This document shows positions 8,098 to 16,092 of a stretch of DNA of 27,524 bases, in pieces. Within the stretch, counting starts at the first letter, position 1, and the number at the start of each line of letters is the position of its first letter. This DNA is from an uncultured Eubacteriales bacterium (GTDB taxonomy: Bacteria > Bacillota > Clostridia > Oscillospirales > Acutalibacteraceae). Under the pieces are notes generated by a model. The model had not been told where the DNA came from and did not search any database. It was given only the letters and a program-made list of their open reading frames with translations. Location: positions 1-27,524 of the forward strand of contig CAKSDA010000005.1 in NCBI GenBank assembly GCA_934444895.1, written 5' to 3'. Position numbers and translations under genes: made by a program.

Positions 8098-8698
8098 AGG
8101 GAAGGTTTTTATAATTTCCGGTCCGTCCGGTTCAGGCAAGGATGCAATTTTGCAAAATGTTTTAAAGGAAAGAAAAGATATTTTCTTTTCAATTTCATCT
8201 GTTACAAGGGAAATGCGTGAAGGTGAAGTTGAAGGAGATAAATATCATTTCATATCAAAAAGCGAATTTGAACACGGCCTTGAAAATTTTCAGTTTTTAG
8301 AGTATAATAAATATTTGGATAATTATTATGGAACTCCCAGAGCTCCAATTGAGGAGCAGATTGAAAAAGGGAACGATGTTTTGATTGAAGTTGATGTCAA
8401 CGGCGCTTTTTCAATAAAAGAAAAAATGCCCGATGTAACAATGATTTTTGTAATGCCTCCTTCGCTAAGGGTGCTTAAAGCACGGTTAAGCGGCAGGGGA
8501 ACAGAAACAAAAGAACAGATTGAAAAGCGTCTACAGGCGGCGCTTGGAGAAATTAAGTGTGCAGACAAATACAATTATATTGTTGTAAATGATCAGTTGG
8601 AAATTGCGGTTAAAGATGTATTATCTGTTCTTCGCAGTTGCAAACTGGAACTTAATTGTCAAAAAAATATTATTAATGAGGTGCTTAATAATGCTTAA
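8090..8698 (+). CDS. gmk: Guanylate kinase
   Basis: Guanylate kinase converts GMP and ATP to GDP and ADP. The P-loop GPSGSGK is at residues 11-17, followed by Asp-Ala where most family members have Ser/Gly-Thr. The GMP-binding stretch SSVTREMREGEVEGDKYHF and the lid region with RGTETKEQIEKR are present. The start at ATG 8090 is preceded by GAGGAGG and overlaps the end of remA; an in-frame upstream extension inside remA has no ribosome site. It is 202 residues long. Its own end overlaps rpoZ by 8 bases. Confidence 0.96.
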   Translation: MSKGKVFIISGPSGSGKDAILQNVLKERKDIFFSISSVTREMREGEVEGDKYHFISKSEFEHGLENFQFLEYNKYLDNYYGTPRAPIEEQIEKGNDVLIEVDVNGAFSIKEKMPDVTMIFVMPPSLRVLKARLSGRGTETKEQIEKRLQAALGEIKCADKYNYIVVNDQLEIAVKDVLSVLRSCKLELNCQKNIINEVLNNA

Positions 8699-8870
8699 TC
8701 CTGCTATCGGAAAATTAATCAATGAATATGAAAGCCGTTATCAGCTTGTTTTGGATGTTGCAAAGCAGGCAAGGTTAATTGCCGAAATTAACGAAAATGA
8801 AACGGATAAGGATCTTGAAAAATCTGTAAGCCTTGCAATAAACAAGGTTGCGGAGCTTAAAGGTTTATAA
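8691..8870 (+). CDS. rpoZ: RNA polymerase omega subunit
   Basis: The 59-residue protein is a short omega subunit, which helps assemble and stabilise RNA polymerase. The start MLNPAIGKLINEYESRYQLVLDVAKQAR matches the N-terminal omega helices (the Rxxlv..akRAR pattern is kept in the form Q-A-R), and the end has the typical NKVAEL helix. ATG 8691 follows GAGGTG by 7 bases and overlaps the gmk stop. It is slightly shorter than the common 65-75 residues. In Bacillus coaBC lies between rpoZ and priA; here only 37 bases separate them. Confidence 0.9.
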   Translation: MLNPAIGKLINEYESRYQLVLDVAKQARLIAEINENETDKDLEKSVSLAINKVAELKGL

Positions 8871-8907
8871 AAAATCCTGTATACATTGCAAAAGGGAGGC
8901 CTGTCAT

Positions 8908-11367
8908 ATGCGATATTCTGCTATTGCCAAAGTTGTTGTTGACAAAACGGTTTATCGGTTTGACAAGCCTTTTGATTATTTAATACCTGAAAATCTTTTA
9001 AGCAGTTGCAGCGTCGGAAGCAGAGTAACAGTGCCGTTTGGACGCGGAAATACCAAGAGAATGGGACTTATTCTGGAAATCTGCAACGAAGTATGCGATA
9101 ACAAAGAGAGCATTAAGAATATCAAGAGCATTTTATCTGTTATTGATGAAAAACCGCTGCTCAGTGATGAAATGCTCAGTATTATAAAGTGGCTTAAGGC
9201 TAACACCTTTTGCACCTATTTTGACGCGGTAAAAACAATTTTGCCATTTGGGCTTAATTATAAAATAGTCCCGGTTCTTAAAATTGCCGAAGATATAAGA
9301 TGCGACATTTTAGCAGGTCTTTCGAGGGAAGCAAATTCTGTGGTAACTTTTTTAAGAAAGAAACCGGATGGGGCTGATAAAACAGCAGTTTGCAGCGCAC
9401 TTGGACTTGAACCGGATGCCAATTGTTTCAATGAACTTAAAAGCAGCGGTGTTGTTATATTTTTGGAAAAAGCCAAAAAGAATATGAAAGACCCGACGCT
9501 GAGCATGGCAAGGCTTAACTGTTCAAAAGAGGATCTGCCTGCGCTTACAAAAAAACAGCAGGCCGTTGTTGATCTTCTTTTTGATGTAGGCTCTGCGGGG
9601 GTTAAAGAAATAACATATTTTACCGGGGTTACAACATCGGTAATCAAGGCACTGGAAAAAAAGCATATCATAGAAATATATGATATGCCTTATAATAAAT
9701 ACGGTGGTTCTTCCGATATTTCCACCGTTGTAAAAGATGATATATCTCTTACCGATGAACAACAAAAAGCATTTGATGTATTATGTGAGAATTTTAAAAA
9801 AGAATCGGCAAACACATCTCTTTTGTTCGGCGTTACCGGAAGCGGTAAAACAAATGTATTTATGAAAATGGCCGATGAAGCGGTAAAATGCGGAAAAAGT
9901 GTTATTGTTATGGTACCTGAAATTTCATTAACACCGCAAACAATTTCAAAATTCTGCAAAAGATATGGTAATAAGGTTGCGGTTTTCCACAGCGCCATGC
10001 CTCTTGGAAAAAGAACAGAGGAGTGGAAAAAAGCAGAAAGCGGAGAAGCTGTTGTTGCAGTCGGTACCAGATCCGCGGTTTTTGCACCTTTAAAAAATCT
10101 GGGACTGATTGTTATGGATGAGGAGCAGGAACACACATATAAATCTGAAAAAAATCCACGGTTTCATGCAAGAGATGTTGCAAAACTACGCTGCGCGATT
10201 AATAATGCGTCGCTTATTTTAGCTTCGGCAACTCCGTCGGTTGAAAGCTATTGCCTTGCCAAAAGCGGTAAATACAGCTTGGTAACCCTTAAAAACCGTT
10301 ACGGAAATTCGGTTTTGCCTGATGTTATAACCGTTGATATGCAAAGGGAAATATCAAGCGGAAACACCGGTGTTTTAAGTCGAATGCTGGCAGATGAAAT
10401 TATAGAAACCTTAAATGAAAAAAAACAGGCTATTTTGCTGCTCAACCGAAGAGGGCACAATACTTTTATTTCCTGCCCGTCCTGCGGACATGTTTTTTCC
10501 TGCCCTAATTGCAGTATATCACTTACATATCATTCGGCAAATCACAGAATGATGTGTCATTATTGCGGAGCATCTGCTCCTATTCCTGCTGAGTGCCCGG
10601 TTTGTAAAAACAAAAATCTGAGGTTTTCAGGCGCCGGTACACAGCGCGCGGATGAAGAAATAAAACAGTTGTTTCCAGACGCAAGGGTAGCTCGTTTGGA
10701 TGCTGATACAACCATGCGAAGGGATTCGTTTGAAAAAACTCTTTCTGCTTTTGCAAACGGAGAATATGATATTTTGCTGGGAACACAAATGGTAGCAAAA
10801 GGTCTGGATTTTCCTAATGTTGTTCTTGTAGGAGTTTTATCGGCAGATCAGTCAATGTACAGTGATGATTTTCGTTCATATGAACAGACCTTTTCGCTTC
10901 TAACCCAGGTTATTGGGCGTTCAGGCAGGGGCGATTTCCCGGGCAAGGCAATTGTTCAAACCTTCTTTCCGGAAAATAACATTATATCTCTTGCCTGTAA
11001 TCAGGATTACGAATGCTTTTTTGATCAGGAAATAATGACAAGAAAGCTTATGATATATCCGCCGTACTGCGATATAGTTTTAATAGGAATTACTGCGGCT
11101 TCAAAAGACTTTGCCGAAAAATCCGCCGCTTTATTTTTCAAACTTATAACAAGCAATGTTGATGACAGTATTAAAATGATAATTTTAGGACCGTCTGCCG
11201 CAAGTATTCCGAAGGTAAGTGGAAAATATCGGCAGCGAATAATTATTAAAACCAAAAACAACAATCATTTCAGAGCTTTTTTGGATTCGGTTTTAAGTGA
11301 ATTTTATAAAAATTGTAAAAACGGTATAAATTTATTTATAGATGTTAATCCGGAAAATATTATTTAA
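8908..11367 (+). CDS. priA: Primosomal protein N' (replication restart helicase PriA)
   Basis: PriA recognises stalled forks and reloads the replisome; it is a 3'-5' superfamily 2 helicase. The 819-residue protein has an N-terminal DNA-binding part, Walker A GVTGSGKT at about 308-315, the motif II box DEEQEHTYK at about 404 (the family's DEEH region in the variant with an inserted residue seen in Clostridia), ATPSVES, a cysteine cluster from about 523 with CPSCG, CPNC, CHYCG and CPVC pairs that binds two zinc ions, and the GTQMVAKGLDFPNV and GRSGRGDFPG motifs. The start at ATG 8908 follows AAGGGAGG by 8 bases; an upstream in-frame start inside rpoZ is less likely. Confidence 0.96.
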   Translation: MRYSAIAKVVVDKTVYRFDKPFDYLIPENLLSSCSVGSRVTVPFGRGNTKRMGLILEICNEVCDNKESIKNIKSILSVIDEKPLLSDEMLSIIKWLKANTFCTYFDAVKTILPFGLNYKIVPVLKIAEDIRCDILAGLSREANSVVTFLRKKPDGADKTAVCSALGLEPDANCFNELKSSGVVIFLEKAKKNMKDPTLSMARLNCSKEDLPALTKKQQAVVDLLFDVGSAGVKEITYFTGVTTSVIKALEKKHIIEIYDMPYNKYGGSSDISTVVKDDISLTDEQQKAFDVLCENFKKESANTSLLFGVTGSGKTNVFMKMADEAVKCGKSVIVMVPEISLTPQTISKFCKRYGNKVAVFHSAMPLGKRTEEWKKAESGEAVVAVGTRSAVFAPLKNLGLIVMDEEQEHTYKSEKNPRFHARDVAKLRCAINNASLILASATPSVESYCLAKSGKYSLVTLKNRYGNSVLPDVITVDMQREISSGNTGVLSRMLADEIIETLNEKKQAILLLNRRGHNTFISCPSCGHVFSCPNCSISLTYHSANHRMMCHYCGASAPIPAECPVCKNKNLRFSGAGTQRADEEIKQLFPDARVARLDADTTMRRDSFEKTLSAFANGEYDILLGTQMVAKGLDFPNVVLVGVLSADQSMYSDDFRSYEQTFSLLTQVIGRSGRGDFPGKAIVQTFFPENNIISLACNQDYECFFDQEIMTRKLMIYPPYCDIVLIGITAASKDFAEKSAALFFKLITSNVDDSIKMIILGPSAASIPKVSGKYRQRIIIKTKNNNHFRAFLDSVLSEFYKNCKNGINLFIDVNPENII

Positions 11368-11381
11368 AGAGGTAATATAAA

Positions 11382-11831
11382 ATGGCTATAAGAAACATTG
11401 TAAAGGGCGAAGAACCTATTTTAAGAAAAACCGCAAGATCTGTTTTAAACTTTGATGATAAGCTTGCAATACTTATTGATGATATGATTGATACCATGAA
11501 TGAGGCTGAAGGGTGCGGACTTGCAGCACCTCAGGTTGGAATTCTTAAAAGAGTATGTGTTGTTGATGTGGGCGAGGGACCGATTGAGCTTGTAAACCCT
11601 GTTGTTACTAAACAAAAGGGAGTGCAGCACGAAACCGAGGGATGTTTATCTTTTCCCGGCAGATCCGGAATAACAAAGCGGCCTATGTGGGTTAAGGTTA
11701 AGGCACAAAATAGGAAAGGCGAATCCTTTGAAATTGAAGGAGAGGGATTGCTGGCACGGGCGTTTTGCCACGAAATTGACCATTTAAACGGCATTTTATA
11801 TTTTGATAAGCTGGCAGATAAAGCGGATTAA
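11382..11831 (+). CDS. def: Peptide deformylase
   Basis: Peptide deformylase removes the formyl group from the N-terminal Met of new proteins. All three active-site motifs are intact in this 149-residue protein: GCGLAAPQ (44-51), EGCLS (86-90) with the metal ligand Cys88, and HEIDH (130-134) with metal ligands His130 and His134 and catalytic Glu131. The start has a GAGG ribosome site. It is followed by fmt, the enzyme that adds the formyl group, so the two halves of the formylation cycle are transcribed together, as in many bacteria. Confidence 0.96.
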   Translation: MAIRNIVKGEEPILRKTARSVLNFDDKLAILIDDMIDTMNEAEGCGLAAPQVGILKRVCVVDVGEGPIELVNPVVTKQKGVQHETEGCLSFPGRSGITKRPMWVKVKAQNRKGESFEIEGEGLLARAFCHEIDHLNGILYFDKLADKAD

Positions 11832-11894
11832 AATTAAACAAATACTTTGTTTATATACTGCAACACAAGTACTGATTATAACGGAGGAAACGGC

Positions 11895-12824
11895 TTGAAT
11901 ATTATTTTTATGGGAACGCCTGATTTTTCGGTTTCATGTTTAGAGGAGCTTTTAAACAGCGGGCACAACATTTCAGCGGTATTTACAAGAGAGGACAAGC
12001 CTGTAGGCAGAAAGCAGGTTATGACGGCGCCGCCGGTTAAAGTGTTTGCACAGGAGCATAATCTCAGGGTTATACAGCCAAAAACATTAAAATCAAACAC
12101 CGAGGTTATTGATACTATAAAAGAAATAAACCCGGATATTATTGTTGTTGTGGCATATGGAAGGATCTTGCCTTCTGAAATTCTTGAGATACCTAAATAC
12201 GGATGCGTTAATGTCCATGCTTCTCTTTTGCCGAAATACCGCGGAGCTTCTCCTATACAGTGGTCAATTATTTCAGGGGACAATGTTACCGGAGTTACAA
12301 CAATGCTTATGGATGAAGGCATGGATACCGGTGATATTTTGGAAACGGCCGAGATCCCAATACTGCCGCAAGACACGGCTGAGACCCTTTTCAATAAACT
12401 TTCGAAACTCGGTGCGAAACTTATTGTTTCAACGGTAGATAAACTTAAAAAAGGGCAAATAAACCCAAGAAAACAGCCGGAGGAAGGAGTTTCATATGCT
12501 CCTATAATAAAAAAAAGCATGGGCGAGCTTGACTTTAATAGGCCGGCGGCCGAACTTTATAATTTAATAAGAGGTTTTACACCATGGCCGCTCGCATATT
12601 TTAAATATAATGACAGGAGATACAAAATTTTCTCCGCTTCACCGGACTTAAAATCTAATCTTCCCGTAGGCAGTTTATTTTACAGTGAAAACGCTGCATT
12701 TGTAGTATGCGGCGATCAAATGACCCTCAGAATAAATGAGATATGTCCTGATGGTTCAAAAAAAATGGATGCCAAAGCATTTATTAACGGAAGGTTTATA
12801 GAAAACAAAACAAAACTTTTGTAA
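11895..12824 (+). CDS. fmt: Methionyl-tRNA formyltransferase
   Basis: This enzyme formylates initiator Met-tRNA using 10-formyl-THF. The N-terminal domain starts MNIIFMGTPDF and carries NVHASLLPKYRGASPI with the catalytic Asn106 and His108, and the MDEGMDTGD segment with Asp145. The smaller C-terminal domain follows from about residue 205. TTG at 11895 is the chosen start: GGAGG lies 7 bases before it and the protein then begins as the family does; a longer frame from 11847 has no support. The length is 309 residues. A terminator follows directly. Confidence 0.95.
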   Translation: MNIIFMGTPDFSVSCLEELLNSGHNISAVFTREDKPVGRKQVMTAPPVKVFAQEHNLRVIQPKTLKSNTEVIDTIKEINPDIIVVVAYGRILPSEILEIPKYGCVNVHASLLPKYRGASPIQWSIISGDNVTGVTTMLMDEGMDTGDILETAEIPILPQDTAETLFNKLSKLGAKLIVSTVDKLKKGQINPRKQPEEGVSYAPIIKKSMGELDFNRPAAELYNLIRGFTPWPLAYFKYNDRRYKIFSASPDLKSNLPVGSLFYSENAAFVVCGDQMTLRINEICPDGSKKMDAKAFINGRFIENKTKLL

Positions 12825-12832
12825 GCCGAACC

Positions 12833-12862
12833 TGCCTAAAACGGTGATCTTTAGGCATTTTT
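12833..12862 (+). terminator. Rho-independent terminator after fmt
   Basis: TGCCTAAA (12833-12840) pairs with TTTAGGCA (12850-12857) across a 9-base loop and is followed by five T. The stem is moderate, so some read-through into rsmB is likely; no clear promoter was found before rsmB. Confidence 0.7.
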
Positions 12863-12935
12863 GGGTTTGTCGTCTTTGTGAGAGCGTCAGCCTGGGCCGG
12901 TTCGAAAATATAATTAATTTTTTGGGGGAGATCCC

Positions 12936-14225
12936 TTGGCTAATGAGCGCAAACTTCTTGTAAAGGCTTTGCTTAAAGCGGAAAAAGAAGGGTATTCAAA
13001 TATTATTCTTAATAATATTTTAAGAGACAGCAATTTAAATAATGCAGAAAAAGGCTTTATAACACGCCTTTTTTACGGCGTTATCGAAAGAAAAATCACA
13101 CTGGATTTTGTTTTGAATAAGTTTCTCAAAAAACCGGTTAAAAAATGTCCTCCATACACTGCGTCGGTTTTGCGAAGCGGAGCCTATCAAATATTGTTTA
13201 TGGAAAAGGTTCCGAATTCAGCAGCGGTTAACGAATCCGTAAAACTTGTAAAAAAGTCTAAAGAAAGCGGAAATTCAGGGCTTGTTAACGCTGTTTTAAG
13301 AAAAATTTCGGAAGCTGATTTTGCCGAGATATTTTGTAATGTGCCATGTGATATTAAATATTCCGTTAACAAGTGGATTGTGGATAGGCTTGAAGCTTCA
13401 TACGGTAACGAAATTACCGAAAAATTTTTGGAAAATTCGCTCGAACCTCCACCTGTTTTTATAAGGATAAATACTATAAAAGGCAATGTTTTTGAAGCAG
13501 TTTGTGCAGAGTTTAAAGAACTTGGAACAAATTTAAAGGAAACATCAATAAAGGGTGTTTATAAAACCGATTCAATTCGGAATATAGAGGATACAAAGGC
13601 TTACAAAAACGGTTTGATATTTGTTCAGGATATGTCAAGCGTCATTTGTTCAAAAGCAGTTGATGCAAAACCGGGCATGCGTGTGCTTGATTGTTGCGCA
13701 GCGCCCGGCGGAAAAAGCTTTTCTATTGGAATTGATATGGATAACCGCGGCGAAATTATTTCATGCGATCTTCATGGCAGCAGGGTTAATCTTATTGAAA
13801 GCGGAAAGAACAGACTTGCTGTATCATGCATAAAGCCTTTGATTAATAATGCGGAAATATTTAATAAAGATTTGGGGGAATTCGACAGGGTTCTGTGCGA
13901 TGTTCCCTGCAGCGGAATTGGGGTTATAAGGCGTAAGCCTGAAATAAAATATAAAGAAAACGAAGAATGTGCAAAATTGCCTGATATCCAGCTTAAAATT
14001 TTATCTGCAAGCAGTAAATATGTAAAGCCCGGCGGGCGTTTGATCTATTCAACATGTACCTTACTTAAAAGAGAAAATGAAGATATTGTAGAAAAATTTT
14101 TAAAAGATAATGATGAATTTGTTCCGGACAGTTTGTCGGAAGATTATGAAAAAACCAACATAACATTTATTCCTCCAAAAAGCGAGGGCGACGGTTTTTT
14201 TGTAGCAGCGTTTAAAAGGAAATGA
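12936..14225 (+). CDS. rsmB: 16S rRNA (cytosine-C5)-methyltransferase RsmB
   Basis: RsmB methylates a cytosine of 16S rRNA (C967 in E. coli numbering) using SAM. An N-terminal NusB-like RNA-binding domain covers about residues 1-130 and a Rossmann methyltransferase domain follows. The SAM loop LDCCAAPGGK is at about 251-260, the PCSG motif with Cys325 and the STCT motif with catalytic Cys374 are both present, as required for the two-cysteine mechanism. The start is TTG at 12936, 6 bases after GGGGGAG. The 429-residue length is normal. The stop lies 2 bases before the chosen start of rlmN. Confidence 0.95.
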   Translation: MANERKLLVKALLKAEKEGYSNIILNNILRDSNLNNAEKGFITRLFYGVIERKITLDFVLNKFLKKPVKKCPPYTASVLRSGAYQILFMEKVPNSAAVNESVKLVKKSKESGNSGLVNAVLRKISEADFAEIFCNVPCDIKYSVNKWIVDRLEASYGNEITEKFLENSLEPPPVFIRINTIKGNVFEAVCAEFKELGTNLKETSIKGVYKTDSIRNIEDTKAYKNGLIFVQDMSSVICSKAVDAKPGMRVLDCCAAPGGKSFSIGIDMDNRGEIISCDLHGSRVNLIESGKNRLAVSCIKPLINNAEIFNKDLGEFDRVLCDVPCSGIGVIRRKPEIKYKENEECAKLPDIQLKILSASSKYVKPGGRLIYSTCTLLKRENEDIVEKFLKDNDEFVPDSLSEDYEKTNITFIPPKSEGDGFFVAAFKRK

Positions 14226-14227
14226 TT

Positions 14228-15265
14228 ATGGACAAAAAAGATATTAAATCAATGACCCTTGATGAAATAACCTCGGAAATTTCAGATTTAAATTTACCCG
14301 GTTACAGGGCAAAGCAGATTTATTCTTGGCTGCGAAAAGGTGCAGATTCTTTTGAGGAAATGAGCAATTTGCCTAAATCTTTGCGTGAAACTTTGTGCAA
14401 TTTTTTTGATATAAGAGGCGTAAAAATCAAAAAAAAGCTTGAATCTAGGGTAGATGATACTGTAAAATACTTATATGAGCTTTATGATGGGCAGTTTGTA
14501 GAATCTGTTCTTATGAAGTATCATCATGGATATACTGTTTGCATTTCATCACAGGTGGGATGCCGTATGGGCTGCAGCTTTTGCGCTTCCGGACTTTTGG
14601 GATTATACAGAAATCTTTCTGCTTCCGAAATGTTGGCGCAAATTGAAATGGCCGGCAAGGATAACGGCGTTCGTATTTCGAATGTTGTTATGATGGGCAT
14701 GGGCGAACCGCTGGATAATTTAGAAAACACTGTCAGGTTTTTGCGGCTTGTTTCCGAACCTGAGGGACTTGGTATAGGCCTTAGGCATATTTCGGTTTCA
14801 ACATCAGGCGTTGTTCCCGGAATTTATGAACTGATGAAAGCCGAATTTCCCATAACCCTTTCTGTTTCACTTCATGCGCCCAATAATGAAATACGAAGTA
14901 AAATTATGAAGGTTAACAATGCATATCCTATAGAAAAGCTTTTAAAAGCTTGCAGGGATTATATCGATGTAACCGGGCGCAGAATTTCTTTTGAGTATGC
15001 TCTTATAAGTGGAGTAAACGACAGTGATGAATGTGCCGATTTACTTGCGGCAAAGTTAAAGGGAATGTTGTGCCATGTGAATTTAATTCCGGCAAATCCC
15101 GTTAAGGAGAATTCCTATTCAAGGCCGGATGAAAAAATGGTAAATCATTTTAAAAACCGACTTATAAGCTGCGGAATAAACGCAACGGTCAGGAGAACCC
15201 TTGGGGCGGATATAAACGCTTCTTGTGGACAGTTAAGAAGAAAAACACTACAAGAGGGAGTGTGA
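14228..15265 (+). CDS. rlmN: Dual-specificity radical SAM methyltransferase RlmN
   Basis: RlmN makes 2-methyladenosine in 23S rRNA (A2503 in E. coli numbering) and in some tRNAs. The radical SAM cluster is CRMGCSFC with Cys112, Cys116 and Cys119, and the second catalytic cysteine, which is methylated during the reaction, is Cys333 in NASCGQL. The MMGMGEPLDN and SVSLHAP motifs are also kept. Two starts are possible: ATG 14222 overlaps the rsmB stop but sits almost on the AAAGGA site, ATG 14228 has a 7-base spacing and was preferred. The resulting 345 residues match the family. Confidence 0.95.
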   Translation: MDKKDIKSMTLDEITSEISDLNLPGYRAKQIYSWLRKGADSFEEMSNLPKSLRETLCNFFDIRGVKIKKKLESRVDDTVKYLYELYDGQFVESVLMKYHHGYTVCISSQVGCRMGCSFCASGLLGLYRNLSASEMLAQIEMAGKDNGVRISNVVMMGMGEPLDNLENTVRFLRLVSEPEGLGIGLRHISVSTSGVVPGIYELMKAEFPITLSVSLHAPNNEIRSKIMKVNNAYPIEKLLKACRDYIDVTGRRISFEYALISGVNDSDECADLLAAKLKGMLCHVNLIPANPVKENSYSRPDEKMVNHFKNRLISCGINATVRRTLGADINASCGQLRRKTLQEGV

Positions 15266-15268
15266 CAT

Positions 15269-16003
15269 TTGAAGATTTCAGCCAAAACCGATATCGGTCA
15301 AAAACGACAAATGAATCAGGATTGCTACAATTTCGGCAAAGTAGAAGGTTGTAATATTTGCTGGGCTGTTGTGTGCGACGGTATGGGCGGTATGGCTGCC
15401 GGAAATGTAGCCAGCGAGCTTGTTGTCGATGTAATTTCAAGGTCATACAGTGATAATTTGAACTCAAAATCGTCACCCTCGTTTATTAACAATCTTATAA
15501 AAAATTCCGTTAATGCCGCAAACGCGGCGGTATATGATATGTCGAACAGCAAGCCTTCCTTAAAGGGAATGGGAACTACGGTTGTTACGGTTGTTGTTTT
15601 GGATTCCGTTGCATATTTTGCCCATGCGGGAGACAGTAGAGCCTACTTATATCAAAATGGTGAGCTAACTCAGGTTACAACCGATCATTCCATTGTCCAA
15701 TCAATGGTTGAGACAGGTCAGATAACCGAGGATGAAGCAAAAAATCATCCGAATAAAAACATAATAACCAGGGCAGTAGGGGTAAACAGCGACATAGATG
15801 TTGATTTTGAAACAGCGCAGCTTTGTCCAAATGATATTATATTGCTTTGCACAGACGGACTTACAAATTGCGTTGACCGTGAAACAATCTTTAAAACCGT
15901 AAAAGAATCGGAATTTAAAGATATTTCGGAAGATCTTGTAAACATAGCCAACAACAACGGAGGCAGCGATAACATAACGGTTGTTGCAATGTGTTCGGAA
16001 TAA
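15269..16003 (+). CDS. prpC: PP2C-type Ser/Thr protein phosphatase (PrpC/Stp)
   Basis: This cytoplasmic metal-dependent phosphatase reverses phosphorylation by the PASTA kinase encoded next to it. The 244-residue protein shows the PP2C motifs in order: DIGQKRQMNQDCY, CDGMGGMAAGNVAS (metal-binding Asp and Gly), HAGDSRAYL, TTDHS, ITRAVG, the LLCTDGL metal-binding Asp, and GGSDNITVV. The start is TTG 15269, 8 bases after AGAGGGAG. It begins 3 bases after rlmN and is followed by the kinase after 89 bases, the arrangement known from B. subtilis prpC-prkC. Confidence 0.95.
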   Translation: MKISAKTDIGQKRQMNQDCYNFGKVEGCNICWAVVCDGMGGMAAGNVASELVVDVISRSYSDNLNSKSSPSFINNLIKNSVNAANAAVYDMSNSKPSLKGMGTTVVTVVVLDSVAYFAHAGDSRAYLYQNGELTQVTTDHSIVQSMVETGQITEDEAKNHPNKNIITRAVGVNSDIDVDFETAQLCPNDIILLCTDGLTNCVDRETIFKTVKESEFKDISEDLVNIANNNGGSDNITVVAMCSE

Positions 16004-16092
16004 AAATTAGATTTTTACTGTATTTCCGTTATTAACATCTGCTCAAAACGGAAAAATTCTTATAGCCGGTGCAGCGGCGGAACGGATTTATT

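Noticed and set aside
438..12893. 11-mer AGCGTCAGCCT found at 438-448 and 12883-12893
   Set aside because: Exact 11-mer repeats are expected by chance many times in 27 kb; the flanks do not match.
16023..16054. Hairpin TTTCCGTT/AACGGAAA between prpC and prkC
   Set aside because: 8-bp stem with 16-base loop and no T run; no function supported.
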